Part shown: positions 1-47,409 of the stretch, piece after piece
Numbering within the stretch: position 1 is the stretch's first letter
How the letters are laid out: each line of letters begins with the position of its first letter
DNA from: Eleginops maclovinus
Taxonomy: Eukaryota; Chordata; Actinopteri; Perciformes; Eleginopidae
Assembly: GCF_036324505.1 (NCBI RefSeq)
Contig: NC_086351.1
Location: 4,644,001 to 4,708,000 of the forward strand
Direction of reading: 5' to 3'
Length of the DNA stretch: 64,000 nt
Made by a program: the position numbers and the translations under genes
The notes under the pieces: generated by a model
Told to the model about the DNA's origin: nothing
Databases searched by the model: none
Seen by the model: only the letters and a program-made list of their open reading frames with translations

Positions 1-226
1 GCTTGCAAGTCTGCAAAGGCTAAAACCCAGAAGTTCTTTCCAATTAGTGACATCACTATGTAACGTTCGCGCTTCTATTGGCAAGCACTCCAACACATTG
101 TATGCGATAGGTTAAGGGGCGGGACATTCCTAAGCAGTTGACTAATGGGGTTGAAAAGAGGTGCTGCAGCACAGGCAGTATGATAAAAATAAAGAGCTTT
201 TTGAAAATGAGCACAATGAGGCCCTT
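1..226 (+). repeat. F1 interspersed repeat, copy a (truncated by window edge)
   Basis: This is the first of seven copies of a roughly 0.4-kb dispersed element, called F1 here. Shared blocks are 'gtctgcaaaggctaaaa', 'gtgacatcactatgtaac', 'cttctattggc', 'aaggggcgggac', 'gtgctgcagcacaggcag' and 'aaataaagagctttttga'. Other copies lie near 1420, 13140, 20643, 22583, 24723 and 32173. It carries no transposase. It is probably a non-autonomous DNA element. The family name cannot be assigned from sequence alone. Confidence 0.75.
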
Positions 227-1024
227 TTTAATGCTGACAAACTATCTCTGTAGCATAAATGATTTTGTTATCAAGGTTTCTCATTTTCTTTTTATTAGGC
301 CATTCTTTTCAATTTCATTAATCAACGTCATTTATATATCTTTTTATGATACGCCAACAGCTAGAACAACTCATTGATAAGAACAACTTCGATGGATTTT
401 GTGTCAATTCACCCTGCGATGCCCGTCTTTAAGTTTTAGAACAGTTAGTCTTATTAAAGATTTTGTTCTAATCTTGGATCCCACTGTTCACTTGCTCCTC
501 AGTCAGCAGACAATGTGTATAATATACATGTTTTAATCATAAATCTTTATGGATTTCATTCTAACCGTGTTGTATCATGTCTGAAACTCCCTAGCCACAA
601 CTCAACTTATTAGCATATAGATTGTTTTTCACACCCTGTCATTAATGCAGTGTAAAAAGCAGGAGAAACTCTTACAAGTCATTTGATAAATTGTAGTCTC
701 ACAAGAAAAGGAGGGCTAAGGACGACTAGTAATTGGCCAACTATGCCACATCATTCTGACAGAGATATTGTTGATCCTGTGTCGCTCTCAATAATGAACT
801 ATAACACTAATCATTTTACATCCCTCATTCTGTCACCAGTGGTACAGACGGCTGTATTCTGTATTGGACCCAGTCTCTCTGTGGCTTTCTTTATCTTTCC
901 TATTTTGCACTCTGTTGTTTCTCATTTGTGCTTATTCAAGAATAACAGAAAAAACACATTCCTCTCTGTTTGGCATCCATCTTTCCCCCGCTGAGTCTCC
1001 CTCTATGTCTCCTTTTTCCTCCAG
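227..1024. other. lipe intron, no recognisable gene
   Basis: This is AT-rich sequence upstream of the first visible lipe exon. It ends in a pyrimidine-rich tract and a CAG acceptor at 1022-1024. The short open frames here match nothing I recognise. Confidence 0.6.
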
Positions 1025-1236
1025 GCAATGAGCCACACACAGAGGCGCAGGTAGAGAAGGTGAGCACGTTGAGCCTAATGAGGAGAGATACGGCTCTGAT
1101 GCTCAGAGATTTCCAACAGGGAGCCTCCAACTGGATCCACTCTATGCTGGATTCCAACCGAGCCGCAGCATCCCCCAGCACGGATGCAGAGGAGGCGCCA
1201 CCAAGAGCCGCTGGTATACCCCCGACTGTGTGTGGC

Positions 1237-1270
<34 letters not shown>

Positions 1271-4200
1271 GGCATGGGAACATTAGAGGGAACGTGGGTG
1301 GCTTAAATCAGTTTCTACTTGCCAGCTTCGGCTTTTACACTGCTTGACAACAGGACAATTCTCAGACTATTGGCCTCCCCTCCGAAAAGCTTTGGGTCCC
1401 ATTGAGGTCTTTTTTGGGGCTTACATAGTGATGTCACTATGTTACGGAAGTAAACAAAGGATGCCAATGGAGGCGTTTTAGGGAACTTGGAGATTTTAAC
1501 CTTTTGGAGACCATTTACATGCACAAAAACGTTTATCACACACTAAAAGAAAAGGAACACCCCGGAAAGCATAATAGAGCTACTTAAAAAAAAGTTTCTC
1601 TCTAGAAAGAGGGAATACACTAAATTCCTCTACAGCTAGTGTATTTCGTTAACCAAATCGCACACATTTAGGCTACTATGTGATCTTGTTTTGATAAGTT
1701 AATAAATGTAATTCCATATCCCGTGCCTCCGCTAAAATGTTTGGTGCGTTACTGTTTGAAAAGCTCTGCCATAGCTTCAATCTGCTTGTGTCTTTGATCA
1801 CATTAACCGCCCTAAGTACAGATCAGTGTGTGTACGTGTGTCCAGCCCACATTTTCAGCATCTCCCTTTAAGCCAATTATGTGTGTAACAATATCAAATG
1901 CCCCGAAGTTCATTTACAGCCCATATGGATGAGGTTAATGACATGGATCCCCTTTGTTCAGCATTCAACTGTCCAATTATCACTTCGTCCCACCGTGTTG
2001 CGTAACCATGCTGTAACTCGTTCATATCAATCCACGTCTCCGGAGCAGCGGGGCTCTGACAGTAATTGTTAATTGTAGCCTCCCGTAAATCTGATGGCGA
2101 ATCGTAATTTCCCTAGTGTCCCCTTAGCCAGGTGACAACCCCCCACCCCTACCCCCCCACCCAAACTAATGAGAATGTCATTGGTGGGTGTACATTATTA
2201 AAAAGCCGTCATGGTGCTGAGATGCTTCATTATTGAAGAAATGGGTAGCGCTCTGAGAAGAGAGCAGCCATGACTACAGCTATGTTTTGACGGCTCAGGG
2301 CGGGCAGATGATATCACCATGACAGCACTGTTTGATTTTCCTCCACCCACTTCGCCTCTCTCCTTCCTGATATACTTCAATTTGCATTTGGGGCTTTTAA
2401 CGGTTGGCTGTCAACCAGAGGACATATGATCAGTGGAGACGGAATAAGAGATTGTGTACTCATTTTTTTTCCTGTCCTCCAGCGGCAACTGACCCTGTCC
2501 TTTACGCAGCGTAAAAATTGCTCTCTGTGTTAATGGATCTTTTTTAATGAAGCAATTTTTTGTATTGTTTGTCTGGAGCATTTCGATTTTGGTTTGGGTC
2601 GCTCTTAACTATTCTCCCCTCTCTCTGTCTTCTTTACAGACACAGTGAGGAAGAGCATTTCAGAGGCGACCTTCTCCTCTCCTCACGCTGACCCCCCTGT
2701 CGCCTCAGAGACCTCCGACTTCCACTCCAGGAAATTATCTGTGAAGAGCCAGACCTGCCAGGAGTTGGGATCCCTCAACGATTCCACTTCTCACAGTGCA
2801 GCGCCGCTCCCTGAGAGCACTGTACGTCACGCTTGAACATGTTTACATTGAGATTAGCTCGCTAGCTCTTATCCAGAGAAAGTTAACGGCATTAAATGTC
2901 TAAGGGATTTAAAGAACTCTTACTGGGGACTGTTATCTCTCCCCTCATTAGATGGATTTAACACTATGAACATTTTATCAGTATGGAGATATTTTGGCAC
3001 TACATTATATACCCTGCAGTGACTTTTGTTTTTCAACTCGATGAACTCATTCTAGAGGAAGTCAGCCGTGCCTCATAGACACATTTGGCTATAAAAAGCT
3101 GACTGAATATCAAAGCTTTTTTTTTTGGGTGTGCGGGTACCAGCCAGGTATTGCAGATTATCCTCGCATGTGTTTTCACACAGGCAGGCTGGATTAGTGC
3201 CTGGCTTGGGAAAAATTGTATTGCAGGGGTGACGCAAGATTTTAAATATGCTTTTCCTCCTTCAAATGGGGATTGTTCAGCCAAGACTCTCAGGCACAGA
3301 GCCAAGGTTTTCAGATGATTTCCACAAGGACAAAGTTCTCTGTGTGTGTATGCAATGAAGTTTGCCTGTCCAATATTTTATGCCTTTTTATCCTCCTTGA
3401 CTTTCCCCTTCGACTCAGTGCTGTTTATGGTCCCTTTTTTAATGATTTCTTGTCTCTTCTTTTCTGCAGCCAGAAGATGTGAATGTATTCTTTTCCAAGG
3501 AAGTAGATCACTCCATGTCGAGGACCCTGTTTGCAGTGGCCATACCTCCCCCTGCTGGAGAGGAGGGGTCAGAGCTGGAGCACCGCAGGGAGTATCCCCT
3601 GGGCTTTGAGCCCCTGCGCTCAGCGCAGCTAGCCACTATGACGGTGGACACCTCGCCAGTGGTTAAAGATCCCTTCTGCTCTCCTCTGCTGGCTCCTGAC
3701 AGCATGCTGAAAGGGCTGCCCCCTGTGCACATAGTGGTGAGATTGAAAGTCTTTGACAGGATAATGACGCTTTACTTTATTCTAATGCAAAGGAATTGGG
3801 ACAGGAGAGCATTAATGCAGTTAAATACAAAGAAATCAAAGGTGGCTTACTCAAATCGAGTGTGGCGAACGGTCTACATTTGGTTTAATTTTCTACACCA
3901 ACTTTTAAACTAAGTAGATTTGATATAGTTGAATGCATGAGCAGACCAGGATTGTGAGTGTTGGTTTATGATGGTGAAGACAAGAGAGGAGCCGATGGGA
4001 GGGTTGGAGAGGTGAACGCACCAAAGCCTCAACATGTGAAGAGATGGAGATCAGAGAGGACCGTACACAGCTTACATTGTTATACCACAGTGAGAAAGAG
4101 ATGGGGAGTTTAAAGCCTGCTCTCACATCTGAAGGGTGTTAATAAAAAATGAAGAAATTGGTGCTAGAGTGAGTCAGCGGGAATGTAAAGAAAGTCGACA

Positions 4201-4723
4201 CAAAGGAATCCGGGGTTCTTGGCTTCCTTTTCTTCATCACATAATTGAGATTCCTGACATGTCCTAATTTGCTTTTCACCCCCCGCTCCCTCTTCCCTCT
4301 CCCCTCTCCCCTATGCTCTCTCAGGCGTGTGCGTTAGACCCCATGCTGGATGACTCTGTGATGTTTGCCAAGCGTTTGAGGAACGTAGACCAGCCCGTCA
4401 CTCTGTGCGTGGTGGACGACCTCCCCCACGGCTTCCTCAGCCTGTCCCAGCTCTGCCGGGAGACCAAGGAGGCAGCAAACGTCTGCGTGGAGAGAATTCG
4501 CACCGTCTTCACCCAGAAGGACACCCCCCCCGAGCCACGCAAGCACCGCAAGCTGGAACGGACCGATAGGGGTGTGTCCGCCTCTTCTGGGGATGCCGGT
4601 CCTCTCTTTGCCAATCCCATTGAGGAAGGGGAGCTTGCTGTCAGGGCTAAAATGGCAGATGGGGAGGGCTTAGTTGCTGTGGCAGCCCAGAACAACACTG
4701 AGGCTGTTGTTATCGAGCCTTAA
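1025..4723 (+). CDS. lipe: Hormone-sensitive lipase, C-terminal exons (5' part outside window)
   Basis: Hormone-sensitive lipase hydrolyses stored acylglycerols and cholesteryl esters at the surface of lipid droplets. Four coding exons are visible: 1025-1213, 2640-2821, 3470-3736 and 4325-4723 (TAA at 4721-4723). All have GT/AG borders and compatible phases. The first contains [11 protein letters not shown], matching the vertebrate segment after the catalytic core. The second carries the PKA-type site RKSISEA; mammals have RRSVSEA. The third ends in [17 protein letters not shown]. The last contains [11 protein letters not shown], with the catalytic Asp in LDP, and DLPHGF with the catalytic His. 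The HGGG and GDSAG exons lie left of the window, so this is a partial gene cut by the window edge. The tail after the conserved CVERIR helix is about 75 residues and differs from mammalian tails. Identification is firm. Teleosts can have two lipe paralogues, and which one this is cannot be decided here. Confidence 0.95.
1237..1264. repeat. (TG)n microsatellite
   Basis: About 14 TG units begin 23 bp after the donor of the first visible lipe exon (GT at 1214-1215). The run then degrades to GCGCGC. Confidence 0.95.
1420..1587 (-). repeat. F1 interspersed repeat, copy b (partial, reversed)
   Basis: Reverse-complement F1 blocks are visible: 'agtgatgtcactatgtta', 'gaagtaaacaaagga', 'ccatttacatgcaca', 'cacacactaaaag', ending 'gcataatagagc...ttaaa'. 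It lies inside the lipe intron between exons 1025-1213 and 2640-2821. Confidence 0.65.
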
Positions 4724-7700
4724 GTGAGGTTAGATTAAGGACTGCAGATCACCCGGGGAGCGAAGACGCAGAGAGAGTAAATGAAAGTCAGACGAATTTA
4801 GGCAGTGTGATGCCTAAAAGGCAGAGAGAAAGGCGTCCTAAAAAACAGAAAGGGGGACGGAGGGGGGGCCAAATCTACATGATTTCCCAGTTTCTTAAAG
4901 ACAAAAAAAGGGGAGGAGCCCTAAAACAAGACTCCCTCTGCTTTGCAATTCTTGCCACTTGTCTGTGCCGCATTATGCGCAGAGCAAAGCTGGCAGACCA
5001 AATGAAAACACCCACAAAAGAAAGTCATGTTTTCTAATATAATTTACCAGCTACTTAGATCAAAGACCAGCACTCACCCACACATGCAGCGCACATACTT
5101 AACAGAGGGCCGTCGGCGGGGAAAGACCAGGACATAAAGCAGCGCAGATACTCAAGACGAGGCCTGAATGGGCGATTCATCTCAGCCAAGGCAGTCATTT
5201 AATGCACTAATCAAATAGTGGTAGGCACACTAAATGCTTCTGTGTAGAGTCATCCCCATCAAAATGGCCACTTGTCCTTTAGGGAGCCACTCTAAATCAC
5301 ACTTAATAACTCCACATTGTGTCCTCCATTACGCCTGTTTGGAAGTCAATACAGCTCCCTTTGTGGAGAGTTACTCTGTTGACTCTACCAATCACAATGC
5401 TCAAACAACAGACTGAAAGCTAAACTGGATTTGTTGATTCACTTTGTTTTCTTGAGATTCTGTTGCACTTATATGCAGTAGTATTCATTTTGTTATTTAT
5501 ATTTTTGTATTGCTGTATGTTAATCCTTGAATCATTACAGGTTTTTTTGTTGGTTTGTACACTATATTGTTATTTTAATGTACTCGTATGCTGTTTGAAT
5601 GTGCTCCATATTCACCCCTTCCTCCTTTGGCACAGCTGCTCAGACATCCCTGTCCTTTCCAATTGCATGTGTACCCTCCTCTAGTGCATGTTAACAGGAT
5701 AATAGGTGGACGTTAAGGCAGAATATTACACAGCGGGCTCTCTAGATGCTGCCTGGTGCTTTTTGTAGTGTTGGTATTGCTGCAGGTCTATTCATTTCTA
5801 CGGTGACATTTGTGTAGATGCACTGATTATTTCCTGAAGTCGTCGTTTTAATATTTGGGTCCCATCTTCTGGAAGACTGGTAAGAACAATCATGGCTCTG
5901 ATATGTCTAAAAGACCCAAAGGTTGTTTTTGTTTTTGAGACTGGAAAGCGTTTCTCAGAGGTATAGTTAGGAGGGAAAAGGGGCAGCAAAAAGCCCGGCC
6001 CCTCAGCTATCAATACACATTTTAAACTCCACTGCACTGATTTCCTCTCAGATTGTCCCTGTTACTCACCAGGCGTTTTTGCTCACTTCTACTCCGCACA
6101 GTATGCAGTGTGTCAAAGTACCACGTCTCTTGAAGCGGGGGATTTCCTGCCTGAAAATTGGTTTCTACAATTTGGAGGCTCTCAGGAAAAACTTAAGTAA
6201 AAAAAAAAAGAAGAGAAAAACAGATTGCAGGAAGGCTGTGTAAAAGCCACTAAACTTGTGTTTGGCCTACTGAGAGCGGCTGGGGGGGGGCCTGGTGCTT
6301 TTCCTCCGCACAATTACATTTGGGGTTAACTTGGATTTCATTTAGCTGAGGGTACTCCTCTGAGCTTTTTTGCCACCGAAGCACTTTGAAGCACACAAAA
6401 ATGTCCTTCTGAGGGTCAATCCCCTCGATCAGGTCCAACTATATATAGATGCCAACAATGCTGGCTCCGTCCTGCCCTTGCCTGGTAGCAGGGCCAGGTT
6501 TGCCAGGTCTGTGTAGAAGGATGCTGTGTGATGAATAGGATTTAGCTGGAGTTCCAACTGCAAACTCCTCCCCCGTAGAAGAAGAGCAGGATTTTCAGCA
6601 GAGAAGTCATGCTACAGGATTAGACCATGCTTGGATCGGTCAGCTCCCAGTACTTACTGCAATATTTCTAGTCAGAAAAGGAAGAAAGTAATGCACCTGT
6701 TCACTCTGAGACACCAGGCTGAAGTTGTACTACAATTTTTCATTAGTTTGCAGTTCTGTGTAAGTGTATTTTAGGTTACATGTGACTGTCTTGTTTTATG
6801 TCTTTGCTTGGTGCCTGTATGTGTGACTCGGGTGGAGTCTACATGTACACATGATCATACTAGTCTCTGGTGTGTGTGGGAGACGTGAGCTCACACGTCG
6901 GTGCGTCCTCTGTGTCCTCTGTTCACATTATGACACAAATGGCACTTTACTAATGGTCAAAAGACCATTCAAAGTATTACTCATTAATCATCTTCTGTTG
7001 AGAAAACTTCAAGACACTTTTGGACTATGTTTTGTGTCCGCGATGTTCTGTACACCAACATGACTTCCTCATCAGTCCTGAAAACTCCACCGCCTATGAA
7101 GCCTAGCACGGTTGACCGGCTATTAGCACTTTGTTGTATAACGTTTATGAGCTACTAGAGCACTTTTTAAAAAGTGTGTCAGTTTCCACTTGCCGTTTAT
7201 AGACCTCCATATGCCTCTTACCCTTAATGACCACTCATGCATCCGGCTGAGCTGACTGCAGAGGATGCATCAGAACAACAATGCTGTTTTGGAGGAAAAT
7301 GTTTGTAGTGTTACCTATTTTTTAAAGTTTTCCCATTCCTGGCAGTGTTCTCGATTCATAGTCAAATTGCTGATAGTTCATATATATTGTAATCACAAAT
7401 TGTCCTTGTAAAAACAATCTAGTTGTAGTGGTCAGTGTAATGCTGCTTTTTGTCTTTTACTTGTTTGATAATCAGGTTGAACAACGTACCTCCACGGTTT
7501 TACCTTTTTTTTTAAAAAGCTCTTATGTGAGATTTTCTTTGCCCCTGGCTGTGTTTATTTTAAAAAGTGCAATGCAGAGTGCAACGCTGCTACACACATG
7601 AGCTCGCTGCTTACAACATGTACAAGCAATGCAGTTAACACACCAGCGTCACGTCATCTTTCACACCCTCCGTCAGAAATACTGTGATGCAGTTTATTGT

Positions 7701-8400
7701 TGTGCAATCTATTGAATCTACTCAAGGTTGGATTTCATAGTTAGCATACCTACCTTTTATACCAAAACACTTGCTTTAACCTTCCTGGAAACCTCATTCT
7801 TTCATAAATGCATTATTGCACTGATGATACTGACCTCAACCACTCAGAAATGTTTCCAAATGAAAAATATTAATTTGATCAATAAGTTACATATCTTAAA
7901 TATATCTCTATAGCTTCTAAGCAGAACCAAAGACTGCAGCCGGAGTCTCCTAACAGATGCACTGCTTGCCATTTAATGTTTGCTTTTGATAAAAATGCAG
8001 GTGCTAGTCAGTGCCATACCATGGCTGCACTCCATATGCATATTGCGCCGCACTGTCAAATGTAATTCTGATGTAGGAAATATTACCTTTTTTTTATATC
8101 GTTTAAGAAAACAAGCCATAGACTGGGGAAAAAAAAAAAGCGTTTTTAAGATTATTTGTTTTATTCAAAACACCACAAGTGCAAACCTGTGAATAAAAAA
8201 AAAGAAAGAATGTATATCAAGCGTTATGATTCATGTAGGTATCTTTACCTTTGTTGATCGGATGATTGCAGATTGATTGACTGCATGTTCTTTGCAGGTT
8301 GCATACTTCAATGTTGTGTCTGATACGCCAGGAGTAGGCTGGTTTCTTCCTTTGTTGATTTTTATCTAAATAAATATATTCTCCCATGAACCTGCAGTCG
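4724..8400 (+). other. Probable lipe 3'UTR and downstream flank
   Basis: No coding exon is recognisable after the lipe stop. The sequence is AT-rich. AATAAA hexamers occur near 8192 and near 8367, and either could end a long 3'UTR. No earlier AATAAA was noticed, but the scan was by eye. Transcript evidence is needed to set the real end. Confidence 0.4.
8192..8197 (+). terminator. Candidate poly(A) signal for lipe
   Basis: An AATAAA hexamer lies about 3.5 kb after the lipe stop, within an A-rich stretch. A second one lies about 170 bp further on. Assignment is by position and strand only. Confidence 0.35.
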
Positions 8401-9119
8401 TGTTTGTGAATCAAAATGTCCTTTTGCATTGATCAAACTAAAGGTTAACTAAAAGTCACAGAGTAAGATATGGAAATTATAATCTAATCTAGCTGGCCAT
8501 GTATTGTTTTTGATCCCATAGCATATTTTATGTATGAATTTGTGAATTGCAAATACTTTTTAACCCAAATCTTGATTTAGTCAGGCCTTTGGGAAAGGTC
8601 ATTTACAATGTTGACCTTTTGTTAATTGTATAAAGTGTCAGATCCAATTTAACAAAAAATACAACTTGTAAGTTCTCTATGATCAGTCTATTTTTGGGTT
8701 CTGTTATCTCTATTTTACATATTGCAGGTTTATGCAACGGCCATATTTACTTTGATTACAATACTAAATACTAAAATATGTGATTAAAAAACACATTTTG
8801 CATACATTTGGAAACTTAATTAAGTTTACATTTTGCCAATATTCCAGTTATTTTGCTTGTTGTTAAAGTTTTAAAGGCAGGAGTTATTTAAGGACATTAT
8901 GCAAATAGACTCCAACTTTAACTTCATTACAGATCATCAGAACATTTCTGATATAAATTCAGCAGCAATACAGCCCATTAGATCCTTGTGATATGTATCC
9001 AGCTGGTGTGATATAACTATTTCATCCCGGAGGGCTGGCCTTATGTGTCTCACCGGCTCTCCATTAGAGGTGCGTGACCTCTGATGAAAACATGATTGCA
9101 ATCAGCCAAAGCATTTTTA
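8401..9119. other. lipe-tmem145 intergenic sequence
   Basis: This is AT-rich sequence with no gene, repeat or RNA that I recognise. Confidence 0.5.
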
Positions 9120-9330
9120 ATGTGTGGACGTGTCGCATACAGAAAAGCACGAGCGGAACCGGGAGCGCGCATCCTGTACCCCGCCACACACACATCCAGG
9201 GGGCCACATGCATCGGAAGGACCAGCGTGGACGCGCCCGGTTTCTCTGCTGTGCTCGACCCCGTCTTCCTGCGCGCCTCGGCTCAGAAACAGGCTCCAGA
9301 GAGAGCAGAGGAGCGGCAGCGGGGAGAAAG
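9120..9330 (+). promoter_or_regulatory. GC-rich proximal promoter / 5'UTR of tmem145
   Basis: Composition shifts abruptly from AT-rich to CpG-rich just upstream of the tmem145 start. No TATA box is evident, as in CpG-type promoters. In-frame ATGs occur upstream (9124 and around 9208), but the predicted extension is arginine-rich and unlike a secretory leader. The ATG at 9331 is followed at once by a signal peptide and is preferred. Confidence 0.5.
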
Positions 9331-44184
<34,854 letters not shown>

Positions 44185-46290
44185 GGGGGGGGGGAAGGAG
44201 GGGGGGGGGAAGGAATCGAGGAAACAGACGATACAAAGTAAAGAAAGAGTCGTGAAGGTGATGCTGTTCAAAGACGGCCAAAAAAGAAGTACGCACGGAT
44301 GGACGATGAAGAGTAATCATCAGCAAAGCAAATCCCTAAACGGTCTCTTTGCACCTGCAAATGGAAATAACCTAGAAGAGTGAGGGGGTTAGGGCTGTGA
44401 GATAGGAGTGCAGAGCGTGTTAAAGAATAAAGAAGCAATAAATATTTGATGTTGACCAGTGAGAGGCACACGGGGAGGAGGATGACAAAGTGGATGTAGC
44501 CGGAGCAATAGGATGATGGCTGTGCACGACGCGGAAATGAACAAAATTCTTGAAATACTCCTGATCAAAAATGCATGAGGCATTGATGGTGTGTCAGTAG
44601 GAGTTTGTAAATAGCTAAAACCCGAGAGAGCTACCACTCTGTCTAGATTTATCTCAAAAAAGGAAATTGTTTAGGTTTGTTTCCCCCATCAGACAAAAAG
44701 ATCTCCTCCCATTACATTTATCCAAGTCATGTAAAAAAAGAAATAAAATAAACAAGACTTTTTTATGTTTGACACATTTTGATAAAGCATAGATATTATA
44801 TGGAGTTTGTTGGGTTAATTTATATTCTTATATGCCTTCATCGCAGCTGGTTATTCTGGATTGATATGCTGATGTGTAAATGTAAAATGTCACGTTTACT
44901 GTGGGCACTTCTAGGTACTCGTAAAACACGCATGTTTGTATCGTATTTCCCGTCCTGAAAGCTGATATATGTAACTCCACGTGACCATACGATATTCGCT
45001 TATTGTGTGTATTGAGATCTATAACATTGTGAATACATACAATAGGCGTACGTATTTTTTTTGACTGGATCAATTCTGGTGATTGAAACCTTGCACTGTC
45101 TAAAACCAATAATATACTACGTCAGTTTTAGTTGAATTTGTGCAGAATATGCCTGCTCAAAAATGTCATATCTGTGTATGTAGACGTTGGTGAATGTACT
45201 GATGCAATACAGCACAAGGACAGGGGTGATTTTGTAGTAACTGGAACACTACAATACTCCTTTAGTAATATTTTCAACATCCAGGATGGAGGATCCAAGA
45301 GCAAAGGGGGGGGGGGGCTGCCTTTTTTAAAATACAAGTAACGTCATCCTCACCCCTGTCTAGTACCTGAATATTTGTTGGCTTTATTTCACTTTGAATC
45401 TGAACAAACAATACTAGTTTTGTATCCCCTAATATTGAGCTATAACAAAAACAAGGCTTTGTAGATGAACTGTGAAAACGGTAACACAAGTGTACATTTT
45501 GTCTGTCCTGCATGGAGCACTTTAATGTTCCTGGTCTTAGTCTGTTTTATTCGTGATGCCGTCACCTTTATAGGACTGCTTTGAAACCTCTATTCACCCC
45601 ACTGACACTCATAGTATTCCACATGCATACACTTGTAAATACAGTCATGTCATCGACTGCCCGGACATTATAGGCAGAGTATCACGCTAAGTCAATGTCA
45701 TTTAACATTGAATTGTCATTTAAGATCGTCCCTGAGTTTACCACTAGCTTTCTGCAATCCAGAAACAAAAAAAAAAAGATGCTTATTGATTTCTGATTCA
45801 TAGAAATGGAAATCAGTTTATAGTCCACAGTTTTATCAATGGCAGTTTTGCTGTAATGGAGTACCGTAGGATGTTAGGACTGTGGTGTGTAACTTGTAAG
45901 AGGTGTAACGTAGTCTGTGAAACCGAATGATACTTGAATTAAGAGCATTAGTCGTTAATTCTGATTGTTGGCATGTCTGCCGTTTGTCTGCCTATTGTAG
46001 CGGTTGCCATTACTTGACTTCATAGACACAAACATGCTCACTGACACTGTATCACCGCTTCAATCTTTGTGTATATGGACGTACAATTACAGGACTGAGA
46101 CACTAAGTGGGGAGAACTTGACGCAAAGAGATTATGTATGCATGACAGACAACAGCACAGCTTTTAGGCTACTCAGAGCGATCTGGTTAAGAGCACATCA
46201 CTAAAGCACTGTTCAAAATGCATTTTAATGGTGTGAAATGACAACTCTAAATACGCTGTACATATACACTTTTTGCCAAAATAATAAAAA
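44185..46290 (+). other. Probable tmem145 3'UTR and downstream flank
   Basis: It begins with two runs of about ten G (44185-44194 and 44200-44209) directly after the stop. An AATAAA-containing stretch lies at 44742-44752, and another AATAAA lies near 46283. No coding sequence is recognised. Confidence 0.5.
44742..44747 (+). terminator. Candidate poly(A) signal for tmem145
   Basis: AATAAA about 560 bp after the stop, within 'gaaataaaataaac'. It is the first obvious hexamer. A later one near 46283 could give a longer 3'UTR. Confidence 0.45.
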
Positions 46291-47233
46291 ATATGGTTTT
46301 ATTAGAAGGCTCGTCTGGGTGTGTGTGTTATTTGGCTGCTGTGTTCCAGTTAGGACAAGGGCATGCGTCCAAAAGTGTTGATCTAATATCCGTAAATCAT
46401 ATTTAGAATCTGTTCTCATTAGGCTTCATTAAAGTAAAAACACCACAGGGACAGACTCCAGGCTGGTCAACATTTTGTGTAGGATAGCCTAATTATTTTC
46501 TCTGTCCCTGCCAGATTCCCGCTCTGTGACCACAGAAGTGCACGGTCCTAACAAATTGCAGCTCTCTGCATGTTCTCCACTTAGGGTTTCTATATTTGTA
46601 AGTAGCTTTCAGGCTAATCACTGCCAGGAAAAGAGCAGACTTCTTTAATTATTCTGTGAAAATGTGTGTTCAGTTCAGGAGTTATTTTGTGGTTACATGA
46701 GTATTTAACTCACTTACTCCTGTTTATCTATCTACATCTGCCTTTCACATGTATTGCAACCCAATAGAATGACCTGATAATACCGGAATTGTGCTTTTGT
46801 TTTTAAAAGACACATCGTCAGGTGTTTTAATGTGGATGGATGATAAAATAAGCAGTACAGATAAGACCCTTCACAATGCCAACAAGGGTTTCTGCAGTCC
46901 TGGGAAACTGAGGACTTTTTTCAGAATGGAGATGTAGAAAAACAGGCGGACTTATAAAAAATGTTTATGATTTTGCAGCCTGACCAATAATCAGGAAAGG
47001 TCAGGATATCTCTTTCTTTGCTGCTTTGATCACTTTTTTTTGTATCTGTCTCATAACTAGGAAAGTAGTGACGGGTGACAGACAGCAAAGTGCGACAGGT
47101 TGGATTCAGACCCAAGCCGCTGTGTGATGAGCTTTAAATATTTATTAGAAACATGATTTTTTTTTCCTCTTCTGCATTGCGATGCCCAAATATTGTTCAA
47201 ATAATTACACAAATCTCTCTCTAAGAAATACAA
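46291..47233. other. tmem145-mrpl17 intergenic sequence (convergent genes)
   Basis: Just under 1 kb of AT-rich sequence with no gene or repeat that I recognise. Confidence 0.5.
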
Positions 47234-47239
47234 TTTATT
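47234..47239 (-). terminator. Candidate poly(A) signal for mrpl17
   Basis: TTTATT on the plus strand reads AATAAA on the minus strand, about 170 bp after the mrpl17 stop codon. Confidence 0.6.
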
Positions 47240-47409
47240 TATACATCATCAGTAATAATTGTCCATTTGCAGCAAGGTTTTTGGGGAAGAAACGTATCAG
47301 TGTCTATAAGCCATAACCTGCAGCGTCTACAAGCAACCCTTCAGAGGCTTTTCACCCGACCATCATCCGTCAGCGGCCACATCACTGATCCAACACCGGA
47401 TGGGTGTAA

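Noticed and set aside
1025..1059. A 35-nt first visible lipe exon ending at the GTGAGC donor at 1060
   Set aside because: Its phase to the next exon would create an in-frame stop. Extending to the donor at 1214 restores phase and the conserved [11 protein letters not shown] segment.
936..1283. 115-codon minus-strand open frame opposite the lipe exon
   Set aside because: It is a shadow of the lipe exon extended by a translated CA microsatellite.
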